From: Deltaproteobacteria bacterium
GTDB lineage: Bacteria > Desulfobacterota > Binatia > DP-6
Assembly: GCA_005888095.1 (NCBI GenBank)
Contig: VBKF01000089.1
Coordinates: 144,794 to 208,793 of the forward strand
Direction: 5' to 3'
Length of the DNA stretch: 64,000 bases
Both the position numbers and the translations under genes were made by a program. Shown one piece after another: positions 34,168 through 44,481 of this stretch. Position 1 is the stretch's first letter. Each line of letters begins with the position of its first letter. Below the pieces are notes generated by a model. It had not been told where the DNA came from and did not search any database. It was given only the letters and a program-made list of their open reading frames with translations.

Positions 34168-34729
34168 GGAGCCCGGCCTCCGCGAGCGCGCGCGCGACCT
34201 CCGGCAGCGGGAGCCCGATCACGTTGGTGAACGAGCCTTCGATGCTCGCGACGAGCGCCGCACCGCGCCCCTGGATCGCATAGCCGCCCGCCTTGTCGAG
34301 CGGCTCGCCGCTCTCCACGTACGTCGCGATCACGGCGGGGCGGAGCGGTCGGAAGCGCACGCGCGAGATCACGCTCTCGTCGGCCTGCACGGCCCCTCCC
34401 GGATCGAGCAGCACGAAGCCCGTGACGACGCGATGCTCGCGCCCGCCGAGGCGGCCGAGCATCGCGGCCGCATCGGCGCGGTCCACGGGCTTGCCGAGGA
34501 TGTCGCCGTCGATCTCGACCACGGTGTCGGCGCCCAGCACCCACGCCGCCCGCCGCCGCGCGGCGCCGGCGGACGCCTTGGCGGCGGCGAGCCGCCGGAC
34601 GAGCTGCGCCGCGGACTCGCCCGGCCGCGGGCGCTCGTCGACGTCGGCAGAGACAACCACGAAGTCGATGCCGAGCCAGCCGAGCAGCTCGCGGCGGCGG
34701 GGCGACGCGGAGGCGAGCACGAGCTGCAC
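34157..34729 (-). CDS. maf: Maf-family nucleotide pyrophosphatase
   Basis: A 190-residue Maf/YhdE-type enzyme that hydrolyses dTTP, UTP or modified nucleoside triphosphates for housecleaning. Its signature SASPRRRELLGWLGIDF is at the N-terminus. VVSADVDE, VLGADTVVEIDGDILGKP near residue 70, the GREHRVVTGF strand and DKAGGYAIQGRGAALV near 145 complete the pattern. GTG 34729 is the start. It heads the (-) Maf-YggS-ProC-YggT-YggU group and is divergent from the lytic transglycosylase, with 72 bp between starts. Confidence 0.95.
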   Translation of the reverse strand: MQLVLASASPRRRELLGWLGIDFVVVSADVDERPRPGESAAQLVRRLAAAKASAGAARRRAAWVLGADTVVEIDGDILGKPVDRADAAAMLGRLGGREHRVVTGFVLLDPGGAVQADESVISRVRFRPLRPAVIATYVESGEPLDKAGGYAIQGRGAALVASIEGSFTNVIGLPLPEVARALAEAGLLAG

Positions 34730-34801
34730 GCGCCGGATGGTCGCGGCCGGGTGGCGCGCTGTCAAGTTGTCGGGCCGCGAGGTGCGTGGTACCACGGCCG
34801 C

Positions 34802-36964
34802 GTGGGGCGCGGCGTCTGGGGTGCGCTGCTCGTGCTCGCCGCCTGCCTCGCCCGGCCAGCACCCCTCGCGCCGGGGGCCCGTGAGGGCGTGCGGGGGCCG
34901 CGCGGCGAGCCGCTCGCGTCGGGCCTCGCCGCGCTCGTGGCAGGGGACGGCGCCGAGGCGGCGCACCTCTTCGCCGACGCCGCGCGCCGCTATCCGCCGC
35001 TCGCCGACTACGCGCTCTACTTCGAGGCGCGTGCGGCGATGTCGGTGGGCCGGGGCGACGATGCCCGCGACCTCCTGGCCCGCCTGCTCGCCGACCACCC
35101 CGACAGCGTGTGGAAGAGCCGTGCGGCGCTGCTCGCCGGCGCGCTCGCACGCACGGCGGGCGACCTGGACGGTGCGCGGGCCTGGCTCGGTACGGCGCGC
35201 GCCGGGCTGCCGGCGGGAAGCGACCGCTGGGCGTGGGCGACGGTGGCGCTCGCCGAGATCGCGGACCGGCGGGGCGATCACGAACCGGCGCTCGACCTCG
35301 CGCGTGCGGTGCGGCGCGGTCGCCCGCACGGCCTCGCCGACCGGCGCGCGCGTCGCCTGACCGAGCGTATCCGGGAAGCGCACCCGGATGTCTTCGGGGG
35401 CGCTGAAGCGGAAGCGGGCGAGGCGGAGATGCGGCTCGGCGAGGGCGACCTCGCCGGCGCGCGGGCGGTGGCGGCGGCCGTGCTCGACTCGGCTCCGACG
35501 GCGCCGATCCGCGCGCGGGCCCTCTGGGTCCGGGCGCAGGCCGAGCACGCGCTCGGCCGCGCCGCGGAGGCCGAGGCCACGTGCCTCGCCGTCACCGAGG
35601 CGGCGAGCGAGCCGCTGGCGCCCCGCGCGCTGGCGGCCGCCGCGCGCTGGCGGTGGAACGCGGACGAGGACGAGCAGGCGCTGCGGCTCTTCCACGACGC
35701 CGTGCGTCGCTTTCCCGGCAGCGCCGCAGCAGCCGAGGCGCTCTACGCGATCGGCCGCATTCATCAGGAGGCGGAACGCTACGGCGCAGCGCACGCGGCC
35801 TACGTCGAGCTCGCCGCCCGCTATCCGCGCGCGCCGCTCGCCGCCGAGGCCCGCTGGCGGGCGGGATGGGTGCGCTACCTGGCCGGTGACTTCGTGGGCG
35901 CCGCGAGCTGGTTCGAGCGGCTCGCCGCGCGCAGCGCCCGCGGCCCGCGCGTCGCCGCCGAGTACTGGCACGCCCGCACCCTCGAGCGGCTCGGGCGGGA
36001 AGCCGAGGCGCGGGCCCGGCTCGTGCACGTCGCCGATCGGCATCCGACGTCGTACTACGCGGCGGTCGCCGAGGCCCGTCTCGGGCGCCCGGCATCCGCG
36101 CCGGCGGTGCCCCCCGCCGGTCAGGCGCCCTTCCCCGCCGATGTGGGCGGGGCGCACGGCGAGCGCGCCCGCCTGCTCTTCGGGCTGGCCCTGGCCCGCT
36201 TCGCGCGCCTCGAGCTCGAGGCGGAGCAGGCGCTTGCGGCCGGACCCGGCGACCGCCACCGGCTGCTCCAGGCCTACCGCGCGGTCGGAGCCCCCGGCGC
36301 GGCGCTCAGGCTCGCCCTGGAGATGCGACCGCACTCGCCGGGCGCGCTGCGCGGCTATCTCTACCCGCTCGGCTACTGGACCGAGGTCCGCGCCCAAGCC
36401 GCCGCGCGTCGCCTCGACCCGTTCCTGGTGCTCGCGCTCGTCCGGCAGGAGAGCCTCTTCGACCCCGAGGCGGTGTCGCCGGCCGATGCCCACGGGCTGA
36501 TGCAGCTCATGCCCGCGACCGCCCGCGAGCTGGCGCGGGCCGCCGACGGGCCGGCGCCCGATCGCGCGCGGCTGCACGAGCCCGCGGTCAACATCGCGCT
36601 CGGTACGGCCCTCCTGCGCCGCCTGCTCGACCGCTACGGCGGCTCCGTCGTGAAGGCGCTGGCCGCCTACAACGCCGGCGAAGACGCGGTCGCCAAATGG
36701 GAGCACCGATACGGCAACCGGACGGAGGACGAGTTCGTCGAGCTGGTGAGCTTCCGCGAGACGCGGGACTACGTGAAGGCGGTGCTACGCAACTACCGCA
36801 TGTACGGACGGATATATGCCACCACCGGCCGCGCTGACGCGCGGCCTTACTCCTCCGCGGGCCGCGCGCCCAGCGCCTCGGCCACCAGGGCGGGCAGGCC
36901 CCCGAACGCGCCGTTCGACATGATCGCGATGACGTCGCCGGGCCGCGCCGACTCGACCAGATAA
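34802..36964 (+). CDS. Soluble lytic murein transglycosylase-like lipoprotein
   Basis: A 720-residue Slt70-like enzyme cleaving peptidoglycan glycan strands to 1,6-anhydromuropeptides. GTG 34802 gives a lipoprotein signal ending LLVLAAC (Cys 15). Residues about 40-500 are repeated helical hairpins (TPR-like superhelix). The GH23 SLT domain follows: ALVRQESLFDPEAVSPADAHG with catalytic Glu near 550, GLMQLMPATA and LAAYNAGEDAVAKW. The natural end would be near RNYRMYGRIY, but the frame runs another ~48 codons and overlaps the convergent mpl gene by 118 bp. That tail looks like antisense read-through of mpl rather than a domain. Confidence 0.92.
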   Translation: MGRGVWGALLVLAACLARPAPLAPGAREGVRGPRGEPLASGLAALVAGDGAEAAHLFADAARRYPPLADYALYFEARAAMSVGRGDDARDLLARLLADHPDSVWKSRAALLAGALARTAGDLDGARAWLGTARAGLPAGSDRWAWATVALAEIADRRGDHEPALDLARAVRRGRPHGLADRRARRLTERIREAHPDVFGGAEAEAGEAEMRLGEGDLAGARAVAAAVLDSAPTAPIRARALWVRAQAEHALGRAAEAEATCLAVTEAASEPLAPRALAAAARWRWNADEDEQALRLFHDAVRRFPGSAAAAEALYAIGRIHQEAERYGAAHAAYVELAARYPRAPLAAEARWRAGWVRYLAGDFVGAASWFERLAARSARGPRVAAEYWHARTLERLGREAEARARLVHVADRHPTSYYAAVAEARLGRPASAPAVPPAGQAPFPADVGGAHGERARLLFGLALARFARLELEAEQALAAGPGDRHRLLQAYRAVGAPGAALRLALEMRPHSPGALRGYLYPLGYWTEVRAQAAARRLDPFLVLALVRQESLFDPEAVSPADAHGLMQLMPATARELARAADGPAPDRARLHEPAVNIALGTALLRRLLDRYGGSVVKALAAYNAGEDAVAKWEHRYGNRTEDEFVELVSFRETRDYVKAVLRNYRMYGRIYATTGRADARPYSSAGRAPSASATRAGRPPNAPFDMIAMTSPGRADSTR

Positions 36965-38253
36965 TCGCGGATCGCGGGAACGCCGGGCATCAGGCGGGCG
37001 GAGACGCCGCGGCGCACGAGCTCGTCGACGATCTGCTCCGGATCCAGCCGCTCCTCGGCGGGGATCGGGTCGCTCGCCTTGGTGAACGGCTCGGCCAGCA
37101 CCGCCTCGTCGGCCGCCGCCAGCGCCCGGCAGAAGTCCTCCTGGAAGACGCGCCGGCGGCTCGTGTTCGAGCGCGGCTCGAACACCGCCCGCAAGCGCCG
37201 CCCCGGGTAGCGCAGTCTCAGGGCGGCGACCGTGCCGGCCACCGCCGTCGGGTGATGCGCGAAGTCGTCGATCACCACGACGCCGCGCGCTTCGCCGACG
37301 ACCTCCTGCCGGCGCTGCACCCCCTGGAAGTCGGCGAGCGCCGCGGCCGCTTCCTCCCAACCGACCCCCACCTCGGCCGCCAGCAGCAGGACGCCGAGCG
37401 CGTTGCGCGCGTTGATCTCGCCCGGTACGCGGAGCGCCACCTCCGCGACCCGGCGCCAGTCCTGGCGCACCGTGAACCGCGTCATGCCGTCGTCCCGCAG
37501 ATCCGTCACCCGCCACGGGTTCGCCTCCCCGAGGCCGAAGCGCACGATGCGCGCGTGGACGTCGCGGGTGACATCGTGCACGTGCGGGAAATCCCCGCAC
37601 GCAACCACCGGCGCGCCGGCCGGCAGCAGCGCGAGCAGCTTCCGGAACGCGCCCTTCACGTGCTCGACGTCGCGGTAGATGTCCGCGTGGTCGAACTCGA
37701 TCGCCGTGAGGAGGAGCAGCTCCGGTCGATAGTGCAGGAACTTCGCCTCCTTGTCGAAGTAGGCGGAATCGTATTCATCGCCCTCGACGACGAACCACGG
37801 CCCGCTCCCGAGGGCGGCGCTCGCCCCAAGGTCGCGCGCCAGCCCTCCGACGAGGAAGCCCGGCGCGCGCCCGGTCCGGGCGAGCACCCAGGCGAGCATG
37901 GCCGCCGAGGTCGTCTTGCCGTGCGTGCCGGCGACCACGAGCGGCGTCCGGCCGATCAAGAACAGCTCGGCGAGCGCCTGCGGGAAGGAGACCACGCGCA
38001 GCCCGCGCGCCTCGGCCGCCTCCGCCTCGGGGTTCGTGCGTCGCACCGCATTGCCGCACACCACGAGGTCGACGCCGTCGAGCCGCGCCGGGTCGTAGCC
38101 GGGCGCGACGGGGATGCCGAGGTCGGCGAGGAGCATGCTGGCCGGGGGGTAGACGTGCTCGTCCGAGCCGGTCACCTCGTGCCCGGCCGCGCGGAGCAGC
38201 GCCGCGAGGCCACTCATGCCGACGCCGCAGGCAGCGATCAGGTGAACTCTCAC
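36847..38253 (-). CDS. mpl: UDP-N-acetylmuramate:tripeptide ligase (murein peptide ligase)
   Basis: A 468-residue Mur-ligase family enzyme that joins recycled L-Ala-gamma-D-Glu-meso-DAP to UDP-MurNAc. The N-terminal domain begins HLIAACGVGMSGLAALL. The ATP loop is VVAGTHGKTTSAAML near residue 112. FVVEGDEYDSAYFDKEAKFLHY near 160 is typical of Mpl rather than MurC. VVIDDFAHHPTAV near 330 and FEPRSNTSRRRVFQ near 360 are C-terminal signatures of Mpl. GTG 38253 overlaps the serine hydrolase stop as GTGA. Placement with LdcA and Slt fits murein recycling and implies a DAP-type wall. Confidence 0.95.
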   Translation of the reverse strand: MRVHLIAACGVGMSGLAALLRAAGHEVTGSDEHVYPPASMLLADLGIPVAPGYDPARLDGVDLVVCGNAVRRTNPEAEAAEARGLRVVSFPQALAELFLIGRTPLVVAGTHGKTTSAAMLAWVLARTGRAPGFLVGGLARDLGASAALGSGPWFVVEGDEYDSAYFDKEAKFLHYRPELLLLTAIEFDHADIYRDVEHVKGAFRKLLALLPAGAPVVACGDFPHVHDVTRDVHARIVRFGLGEANPWRVTDLRDDGMTRFTVRQDWRRVAEVALRVPGEINARNALGVLLLAAEVGVGWEEAAAALADFQGVQRRQEVVGEARGVVVIDDFAHHPTAVAGTVAALRLRYPGRRLRAVFEPRSNTSRRRVFQEDFCRALAAADEAVLAEPFTKASDPIPAEERLDPEQIVDELVRRGVSARLMPGVPAIRDYLVESARPGDVIAIMSNGAFGGLPALVAEALGARPAEE

Positions 38254-39377
38254 GCGTCGAGCGCCTCCAGCACCGCGTCGTGGACGGCCGGCCGCAGAGC
38301 CTTGATCGCGTCGTTGTCCCGCCGGGGATGGACGCGGTTGGTGAGCAGGATCACGTGGGCGTCCCGCTCGAGGTCGATCCAGAGCGAGGTGCCGGTGAAG
38401 CCGAGGTGGCCGACGGCCCGCCCCGAGATGTGGCGGCCGGCGCTCGAGGCTTCCGGCGTCGGGGTGTCCCAGCCGAGCGCCCAGGTGGACCCGGGGACGG
38501 TCGCGCGGCGCGTCCAGAACTCGCGGACGAGCCCGGATGCCACGAAGCTGTCCTCGCCGCGCCAACAGGCCCGCAGCCGGCAGACGAGCGCGTCGATGTC
38601 GGGGGCGCTCGCGAACAGCCCGGCGTGGCCCGCCACGCCGCCCATCGCGTAGGCGTTGTCGTCATGGACTTCGCCGCACAGCACCTTCAGCCGCCACGGG
38701 CAGCGCTCGGTGGCGGCGATCCGCTCGGTCACCGGCGTGAGCTGCCGAGCGCGCAGCTCGGTCAGATCGACGAAGCCCGTCGCGCGCAGCCCGAGCGGCC
38801 GGAAGATGCGCTCGCGGCAGAAGCGGTCGAGCGGCCCGCGCGTGACGAGCTCGATCAGCTGGCCGAGCAGCATGAAGCCGAGATCGCTGTAGAGGCTCTG
38901 CGTGCCCGTCTCGTACTCGGCCGGCTCGCGGTGGATCTTCTCGTAGACGAATTCCTTGGCGCCCTGGCTGGCGAGGAAGTTGAGGCGCCCCTCGCGGTCG
39001 CGGCGCGCGATCTCCCGGAAGTACGGCCGCCAGGCTGCGAGACCGGAGCAGTGTGCGAGGAGGTGGCGGAACGTGACGTACGTCTTCCCGTGCACGCCGA
39101 AGTTGGGGAAGAAACGCGTCACACGATCGTCGAGCTGCACCTTCCGGTCCTGCACCAGCAGCATGAAGGCCGTTGCCGTCGCCAGCGGCTTGGTCAACGA
39201 CGAGAGGTCGAAGACCGTATCGGGCTGCATCGGGTCGGGCCGGGGGTCGAGCCGGCGGGAGCCGAACGCCGCGTGGTGGACGACCTGTCCGGCGCGCGAG
39301 ACGAGGATCACGGCACCGGGGAACGCGCCCGTCTCGACCGCATGGCGGAGCAGGCCGTCGGCCGCAGCGAAGTCCAC
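38250..39377 (-). CDS. Serine hydrolase (beta-lactamase/AmpH-like family)
   Basis: A 375-residue class C beta-lactamase-fold hydrolase without a clear signal peptide. SSLTKPLATATAFM near residue 65 holds the S-x-x-K nucleophile. YSDLGFMLLGQLIE near 165 is the YxN-type Tyr loop, and VGHLGFTGTSLWID near 330 is the HxG (KTG-equivalent) strand. Relatives are D-aminopeptidases, DD-peptidases and esterases. Between mpl and ldcA it most likely trims recycled muropeptides in the cytoplasm, though this is inference. GTG 39377 is 1 bp after the ldcA stop. Confidence 0.88.
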   Translation of the reverse strand: MDFAAADGLLRHAVETGAFPGAVILVSRAGQVVHHAAFGSRRLDPRPDPMQPDTVFDLSSLTKPLATATAFMLLVQDRKVQLDDRVTRFFPNFGVHGKTYVTFRHLLAHCSGLAAWRPYFREIARRDREGRLNFLASQGAKEFVYEKIHREPAEYETGTQSLYSDLGFMLLGQLIELVTRGPLDRFCRERIFRPLGLRATGFVDLTELRARQLTPVTERIAATERCPWRLKVLCGEVHDDNAYAMGGVAGHAGLFASAPDIDALVCRLRACWRGEDSFVASGLVREFWTRRATVPGSTWALGWDTPTPEASSAGRHISGRAVGHLGFTGTSLWIDLERDAHVILLTNRVHPRRDNDAIKALRPAVHDAVLEALDA

Positions 39378-39378
39378 G

Positions 39379-40302
39379 TCAGACGACGGCCGGCTCGAGC
39401 GCGGTGAGCCGGCCGCGCTCGGTATCGAGGGACACGCGCACCCCGAGCGGCAGGGCATGGTTCTCGCGCTCCGCAGGCCCGGGGTCGTGCCCGGCAGGGA
39501 GCCCGACGCCCACGGGGTACGGCGCGTCGGTGAAGAACCCGCGCACGACGTCGAGCGGGTGCACTCCCGCCACCCCGCGGCAGGCGGCCATCGTGCCGAA
39601 CACGAGGCCGGCGAGCCGCTCGAGCTTCCCGGCCTGCCTGAGCTGCGTGAGGAGGCGGTCGACCCGGTAGGGAAACTCGTGGACGTCTTCGAGGAAGAGG
39701 ATCGCCCCTGCGGTGTCGGGCGCGTGCGGCGTGCCGAGCGTCGCCGCGAGCACCGAGAGGCAGCCGCCGATCAGCCGCCCGGCGGCCCGGCCGGGGCGCA
39801 CGGTCTCGGGCACCTCGTCCTCCCACACGTACGCCGGGTCCGACAGCACCGCCCAGAGGCGCTCGGCGGAGCGCGACGTCACGCCGCTCGCCAGGTCGTC
39901 GGCGACCATCGGGCCATGTACGGCGACCGCCCCCGCGCCGACCGCGGCGTTGAGCAGCGCGGTCGCGTCACTGTAGCCGACGATCGCCTTCGGCCGGCGC
40001 GCCAGCGCCGCGAAGTCGAGCAGTGGCAGGAGGCGCTGGCTCCCGTACCCCCCGCGCGCGCAGAAGATGGCTCGAATGTCCGCATCGTCGATCATGCGCT
40101 GCAGGTCGGCGCGGCGGGCCTCGTCGGCACCTGCCAGATACGCCTGGCGGGCGCGCACCGAGTCGCCGAGCATGACCCGCAGCCCCCAGCCTTCGAGCAC
40201 CCGGACACCCGCCTCGAGCCGCGCCTCATCGACCACTCCCGAGGGAGCGATCACACCCACCACGTCGCCGGGCCGGAGCCTGCGAGGCTTCGCGATCGCC
40301 AC
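39379..40302 (-). CDS. ldcA: LD-carboxypeptidase
   Basis: A 307-residue S66-family peptidase removing the terminal D-Ala from murein tetrapeptides. It shows PGDVVGVIAPSG at the N-terminus and the nucleophile elbow AIFCARGGYGSQRLLPLLD near residue 85. GYSDATALLNAAV is at the family's GxSD site near 115, with VHGPM, and the catalytic Glu region AILFLEDVHEFPYRVDRLL near 205. The C-terminal VGLPAGHDPG supplies the His. GTG 40302 is preferred; TTG 40311 is a possible earlier start. It begins the ldcA-hydrolase-mpl murein-recycling operon. Confidence 0.93.
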   Translation of the reverse strand: MAIAKPRRLRPGDVVGVIAPSGVVDEARLEAGVRVLEGWGLRVMLGDSVRARQAYLAGADEARRADLQRMIDDADIRAIFCARGGYGSQRLLPLLDFAALARRPKAIVGYSDATALLNAAVGAGAVAVHGPMVADDLASGVTSRSAERLWAVLSDPAYVWEDEVPETVRPGRAAGRLIGGCLSVLAATLGTPHAPDTAGAILFLEDVHEFPYRVDRLLTQLRQAGKLERLAGLVFGTMAACRGVAGVHPLDVVRGFFTDAPYPVGVGLPAGHDPGPAERENHALPLGVRVSLDTERGRLTALEPAVV

Positions 40303-40386
40303 GGACTGCAATTGCTTTGCGGATAGCGGCTTCGCCCCCTCAAGTCAAACTTGCAAAAGCATCCGGCGCCGCCTAAACCATGCACG

Positions 40387-40680
40387 ATGCGGCCGTCTGC
40401 GGCGCAGCTCCAGCGGGTGGCCGCGCTCCTGGCGAAGCGGCTCGTCGCCGCCGACGTGCTGACGCTCGACGTGCCCGAGGAGGCGGTGCAGGCCCGCTTC
40501 GCGGCGCTCCTCGCGCGCAACTTCGAGGAGGAGGCGGAGATCGAGCGCGAGGCCGCCGCCGAGGCCGAGCGCGTGGTGCGGCGGGGCGCACCCGGGGTCC
40601 GGCGCGAGGAGCTCGATCTCCGCCGCGTCGAGCAGCTCGTCAAGCAGCGGATCGCGGAGCGGCGGGGGTTTGCACTGTGA
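40387..40680 (+). CDS. DUF507 family protein (first of tandem pair)
   Basis: A 97-residue, entirely helical, highly charged protein. The layout is an N-terminal helix ([21 protein letters not shown]), an acidic middle rich in [18 protein letters not shown], and a basic end ([16 protein letters not shown]). This matches DUF507, a small family of unknown function found mainly in deltaproteobacterial and related genomes. Its GTGA overlap with the following DUF507 gene indicates paired products, perhaps a heterodimer (inference). No clear ribosome binding site precedes ATG 40387. Confidence 0.8.
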   Translation: MRPSAAQLQRVAALLAKRLVAADVLTLDVPEEAVQARFAALLARNFEEEAEIEREAAAEAERVVRRGAPGVRREELDLRRVEQLVKQRIAERRGFAL

Positions 40681-40940
40681 CGCTCTCGGAGGCGCGGCTC
40701 TCCTTCCTGTCACACGCGCTCCTGAAGGCGGTCACCGCCGAGCGGCTCGGACGCGTGCGGAGCGAGCGGCTCTTCCTCGCCGAGGCCAAACGGGTCCTGG
40801 CCGAGGGGTTTTCGCTCGACGCGCGGCTCGACCAGCTGGCGCGTGGCCGGATGCCGAAGCGCGTGGTCCCGGGCAGCCGCGAGTGGGATGTCCTCTACCG
40901 CCGTTACTACGAGGAGGAGCGCCGGAAACTCGGCCGCTGA
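40677..40940 (+). CDS. DUF507 family protein (second of tandem pair)
   Basis: An 87-residue DUF507 protein, closer to the family consensus than its partner: [22 protein letters not shown], then a [15 protein letters not shown] helix and the diagnostic [21 protein letters not shown] end. GTG 40677 overlaps the upstream stop by 4 bp. The groES promoter begins 16 bp after its stop. Function is unknown; neighbourhood with the GroE chaperonin may be fortuitous. Confidence 0.86.
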   Translation: MTLSEARLSFLSHALLKAVTAERLGRVRSERLFLAEAKRVLAEGFSLDARLDQLARGRMPKRVVPGSREWDVLYRRYYEEERRKLGR

Positions 40941-40955
40941 TCCTCCCGCCTCCGC

Positions 40956-40983
40956 TTGACAGCGGGGGCGACATGATTACTGT
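40956..40983 (+). promoter_or_regulatory. Candidate groESL promoter, no CIRCE element
   Basis: TTGACA (40956-40961), a 16-bp spacer and TACTGT (40978-40983). The -35 context CTTGACA partly resembles heat-shock sigma-32 sites, but no CCCCAT-type -10 is present. The HrcA operator (CIRCE inverted repeat) is absent from the whole leader, so regulation must be by another route. Confidence 0.45.
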
Positions 40984-41038
40984 TGCGCCCGACTTTCCGT
41001 CACTCACCGGTTTTTCGTTCACGAAAGGAGCCGTGGGC

Positions 41039-41332
41039 ATGAAGATCAGGCCACTGCAGGACCGGGTAATCGTGAAGCGCCTCGAGGAGGAGGTCGAGAA
41101 GACCAAGGGCGGCATCATCATCCCCGATACGGCCAAGGAAAAGCCGCAGCAGGGGAAGGTCATCGCGGTGGGGAAGGGGAAGGTCGGCGAGAACGGAAAG
41201 GTGACCCCGCTCGACGTCAAGGCCGGCGACACCGTGCTGTTCGGCAAGTACTCCGGCTCCGAGATCAAGATCGACGGCGAAGAACATCTGATCATGCGCG
41301 AGGAAGACATCCTCGGCGTGGTCGAGCGCTGA
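41039..41332 (+). CDS. groS: Co-chaperonin GroES
   Basis: A 97-residue GroES forming the heptameric lid of Gro[27 protein letters not shown] carries the N-terminal strand and start of the mobile loop, followed by [16 protein letters not shown]. The ending [23 protein letters not shown] is canonical. ATG 41039 has AAAGGAG 8 bp upstream, a strong site. It is followed after 12 bp by groEL in the standard operon. Confidence 0.98.
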   Translation: MKIRPLQDRVIVKRLEEEVEKTKGGIIIPDTAKEKPQQGKVIAVGKGKVGENGKVTPLDVKAGDTVLFGKYSGSEIKIDGEEHLIMREEDILGVVER

Positions 41333-42976
<1,644 letters not shown>

Positions 42977-43002
42977 CCCATTCGGCACCACCGACCTTCC
43001 TG

Positions 43003-43048
43003 CGAGCCCCCGGGGAAAGCGCAGTCGCCCCGGGGGCTCGCCGTTTTT
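43003..43048 (+). terminator. Strong intrinsic terminator after groEL
   Basis: A perfect 13-bp stem CGAGCCCCCGGGG/CCCCGGGGGCTCG (43003-43015/43028-43040) with a 12-nt loop, followed by TTTTT at 43044-43048. It cleanly separates groESL from the ffh promoter 15 bp later. Confidence 0.92.
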
Positions 43049-43062
43049 GCGGAACGCTTTCC

Positions 43063-43091
43063 TTGACAGCTTTGTCACCCTCCAGTAACAG
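43063..43091 (+). promoter_or_regulatory. Promoter of the ffh-rpsP operon
   Basis: TTGACA (43063-43068), an exact 17-bp spacer and TAACAG (43086-43091), located directly after the groEL terminator and 32 bp before the ffh ATG. The context supports a real housekeeping promoter. Confidence 0.6.
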
Positions 43092-43122
43092 TCAACTCTT
43101 CCCGAACGGCGGTCCGTTCCTG

Positions 43123-44481
43123 ATGTTCCAGTCCCTCGGCGAGAAGTTCGACTCGCTCCTCCGCAAGCTGCAGGGCCAGGGGAGGATCACCGAGCGCAAC
43201 ATCGAAGAAGCGTTGCGCGACGTGCGGCTCGCGCTCCTCGAGGCCGACGTCAACCTCGACGTCGTCCGCGACTTTGTCGAGGCGGTCAAACGCGACGCCC
43301 TCGGCGAGGAGGTGCTCCGCAGCCTCACGCCGGAACAGCACTTCATCAAGCTGGTCCACCGCGAGCTGGTGCGGGCGCTCGGCGGCGCGCCCGCGACGCT
43401 CGACCTCGGCGGGGCGCCGCCCGTCGTGGTGATGCTCGTCGGTCTCAACGGCTCGGGCAAGACGACCACCACCGCCAAGCTCGCGCGGCACCTTCGCGAG
43501 GAGCGCGGACGCTCCCCGTACCTGGCGTCGGTCGACGTCTACCGGCCGGCGGCCATGGCGCAGCTCGAGACGCTCGCCCGGCAGCTCGGCGTACCGGTCC
43601 ATCCCGCGGGCGACGACGACCCGTCCGCGCGCGCCCGCGACGCGGTCGCGGCGGCGCGCGCCGCGGGCACCGACACCGTGCTGCTCGACACCGCCGGCCG
43701 CCAGACGGTCGACGAGGAGCTCATGCGGGAGCTCGAGCGGCTCGTCGCCGCCGTCCGCCCGGGCCAGGTGCTCCTCGTCGCCGACGCGATGACCGGTCAG
43801 GACGCTGTGGCCACCGCCCAGGGGTTCGCGGGGCGGCTGCCCGTCAGCGGGGTCATCCTCACGAAGATCGAGGGCGACGCCCGCGGTGGCGCGGCGCTCT
43901 CGCTGCGCGCCGTGACGGGCAAGCCGATCGTGTTCGTCGGCACGGGGGAGAAGCTCGAGGCCCTCGAGGCGTTCCACCCGGAGCGCGTCGCCTCGCGCAT
44001 CCTCGGCATGGGCGACGTGCTGTCGCTCATCGAGCGCGCCGAGAAGGCCTACGACCGGTCGGCCGCCGAGGACGTCGCCAAGAAGCTCCGGCGGAACGAG
44101 TTCAACCTCGAAGACTTCCGCGACCAGCTCCGCACCGTCAAGAAGATGGGCTCGGTCGCTGACCTGATCGGCATGATCCCCGGGGTGAAGAAGCTCCTCA
44201 AGGGCGCCGACCTCACGGGCGCGGAAGACGAGCTCAAGCGCGTCGAGGCGATCATCGACTCGATGACGCGCCAGGAGCGCCGCAACGTGCACATCCTGAA
44301 CTCCAACCGCCGCAAGCGGATCGCCAGTGGCAGCGGCACGTCCGTAGCCGAGGTGAACCGGCTCATCAAGCAGTTCACGCAGACCAAGAAGGTGCTGAAG
44401 AAGCTCGGCTCGGGAGCCGCGATGCAGGGCTTCCCCGGCTCACCTCTCCCGGGGGACCGAAGGAGGAGCCCATGGCAGTGA
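43123..44481 (+). CDS. ffh: Signal recognition particle protein Ffh
   Basis: A 452-residue SRP54 GTPase that binds 4.5S RNA and signal sequences. The N domain contains LLEADVNLDVVRDFVEAVK. The G1 loop GLNGSGKTTTTAKLA is at residues 107-121, with DVYRPAAMAQLETLA, LLDTAGR, and ILTKIEGDARGGAALS. The Met-poor M domain carries NSNRRKRIASGSGTSVAEVNRLIKQF, which binds the RNA, and a GMIPGVKKL finger region. It overlaps the rpsP start by 10 bp, heading the translation operon. Confidence 0.98.
   Translation: MFQSLGEKFDSLLRKLQGQGRITERNIEEALRDVRLALLEADVNLDVVRDFVEAVKRDALGEEVLRSLTPEQHFIKLVHRELVRALGGAPATLDLGGAPPVVVMLVGLNGSGKTTTTAKLARHLREERGRSPYLASVDVYRPAAMAQLETLARQLGVPVHPAGDDDPSARARDAVAAARAAGTDTVLLDTAGRQTVDEELMRELERLVAAVRPGQVLLVADAMTGQDAVATAQGFAGRLPVSGVILTKIEGDARGGAALSLRAVTGKPIVFVGTGEKLEALEAFHPERVASRILGMGDVLSLIERAEKAYDRSAAEDVAKKLRRNEFNLEDFRDQLRTVKKMGSVADLIGMIPGVKKLLKGADLTGAEDELKRVEAIIDSMTRQERRNVHILNSNRRKRIASGSGTSVAEVNRLIKQFTQTKKVLKKLGSGAAMQGFPGSPLPGDRRRSPWQ

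Noticed and set aside
40941..41038. CIRCE operator before groES
   Set aside because: No TTAGCACTC-type inverted repeat is present.
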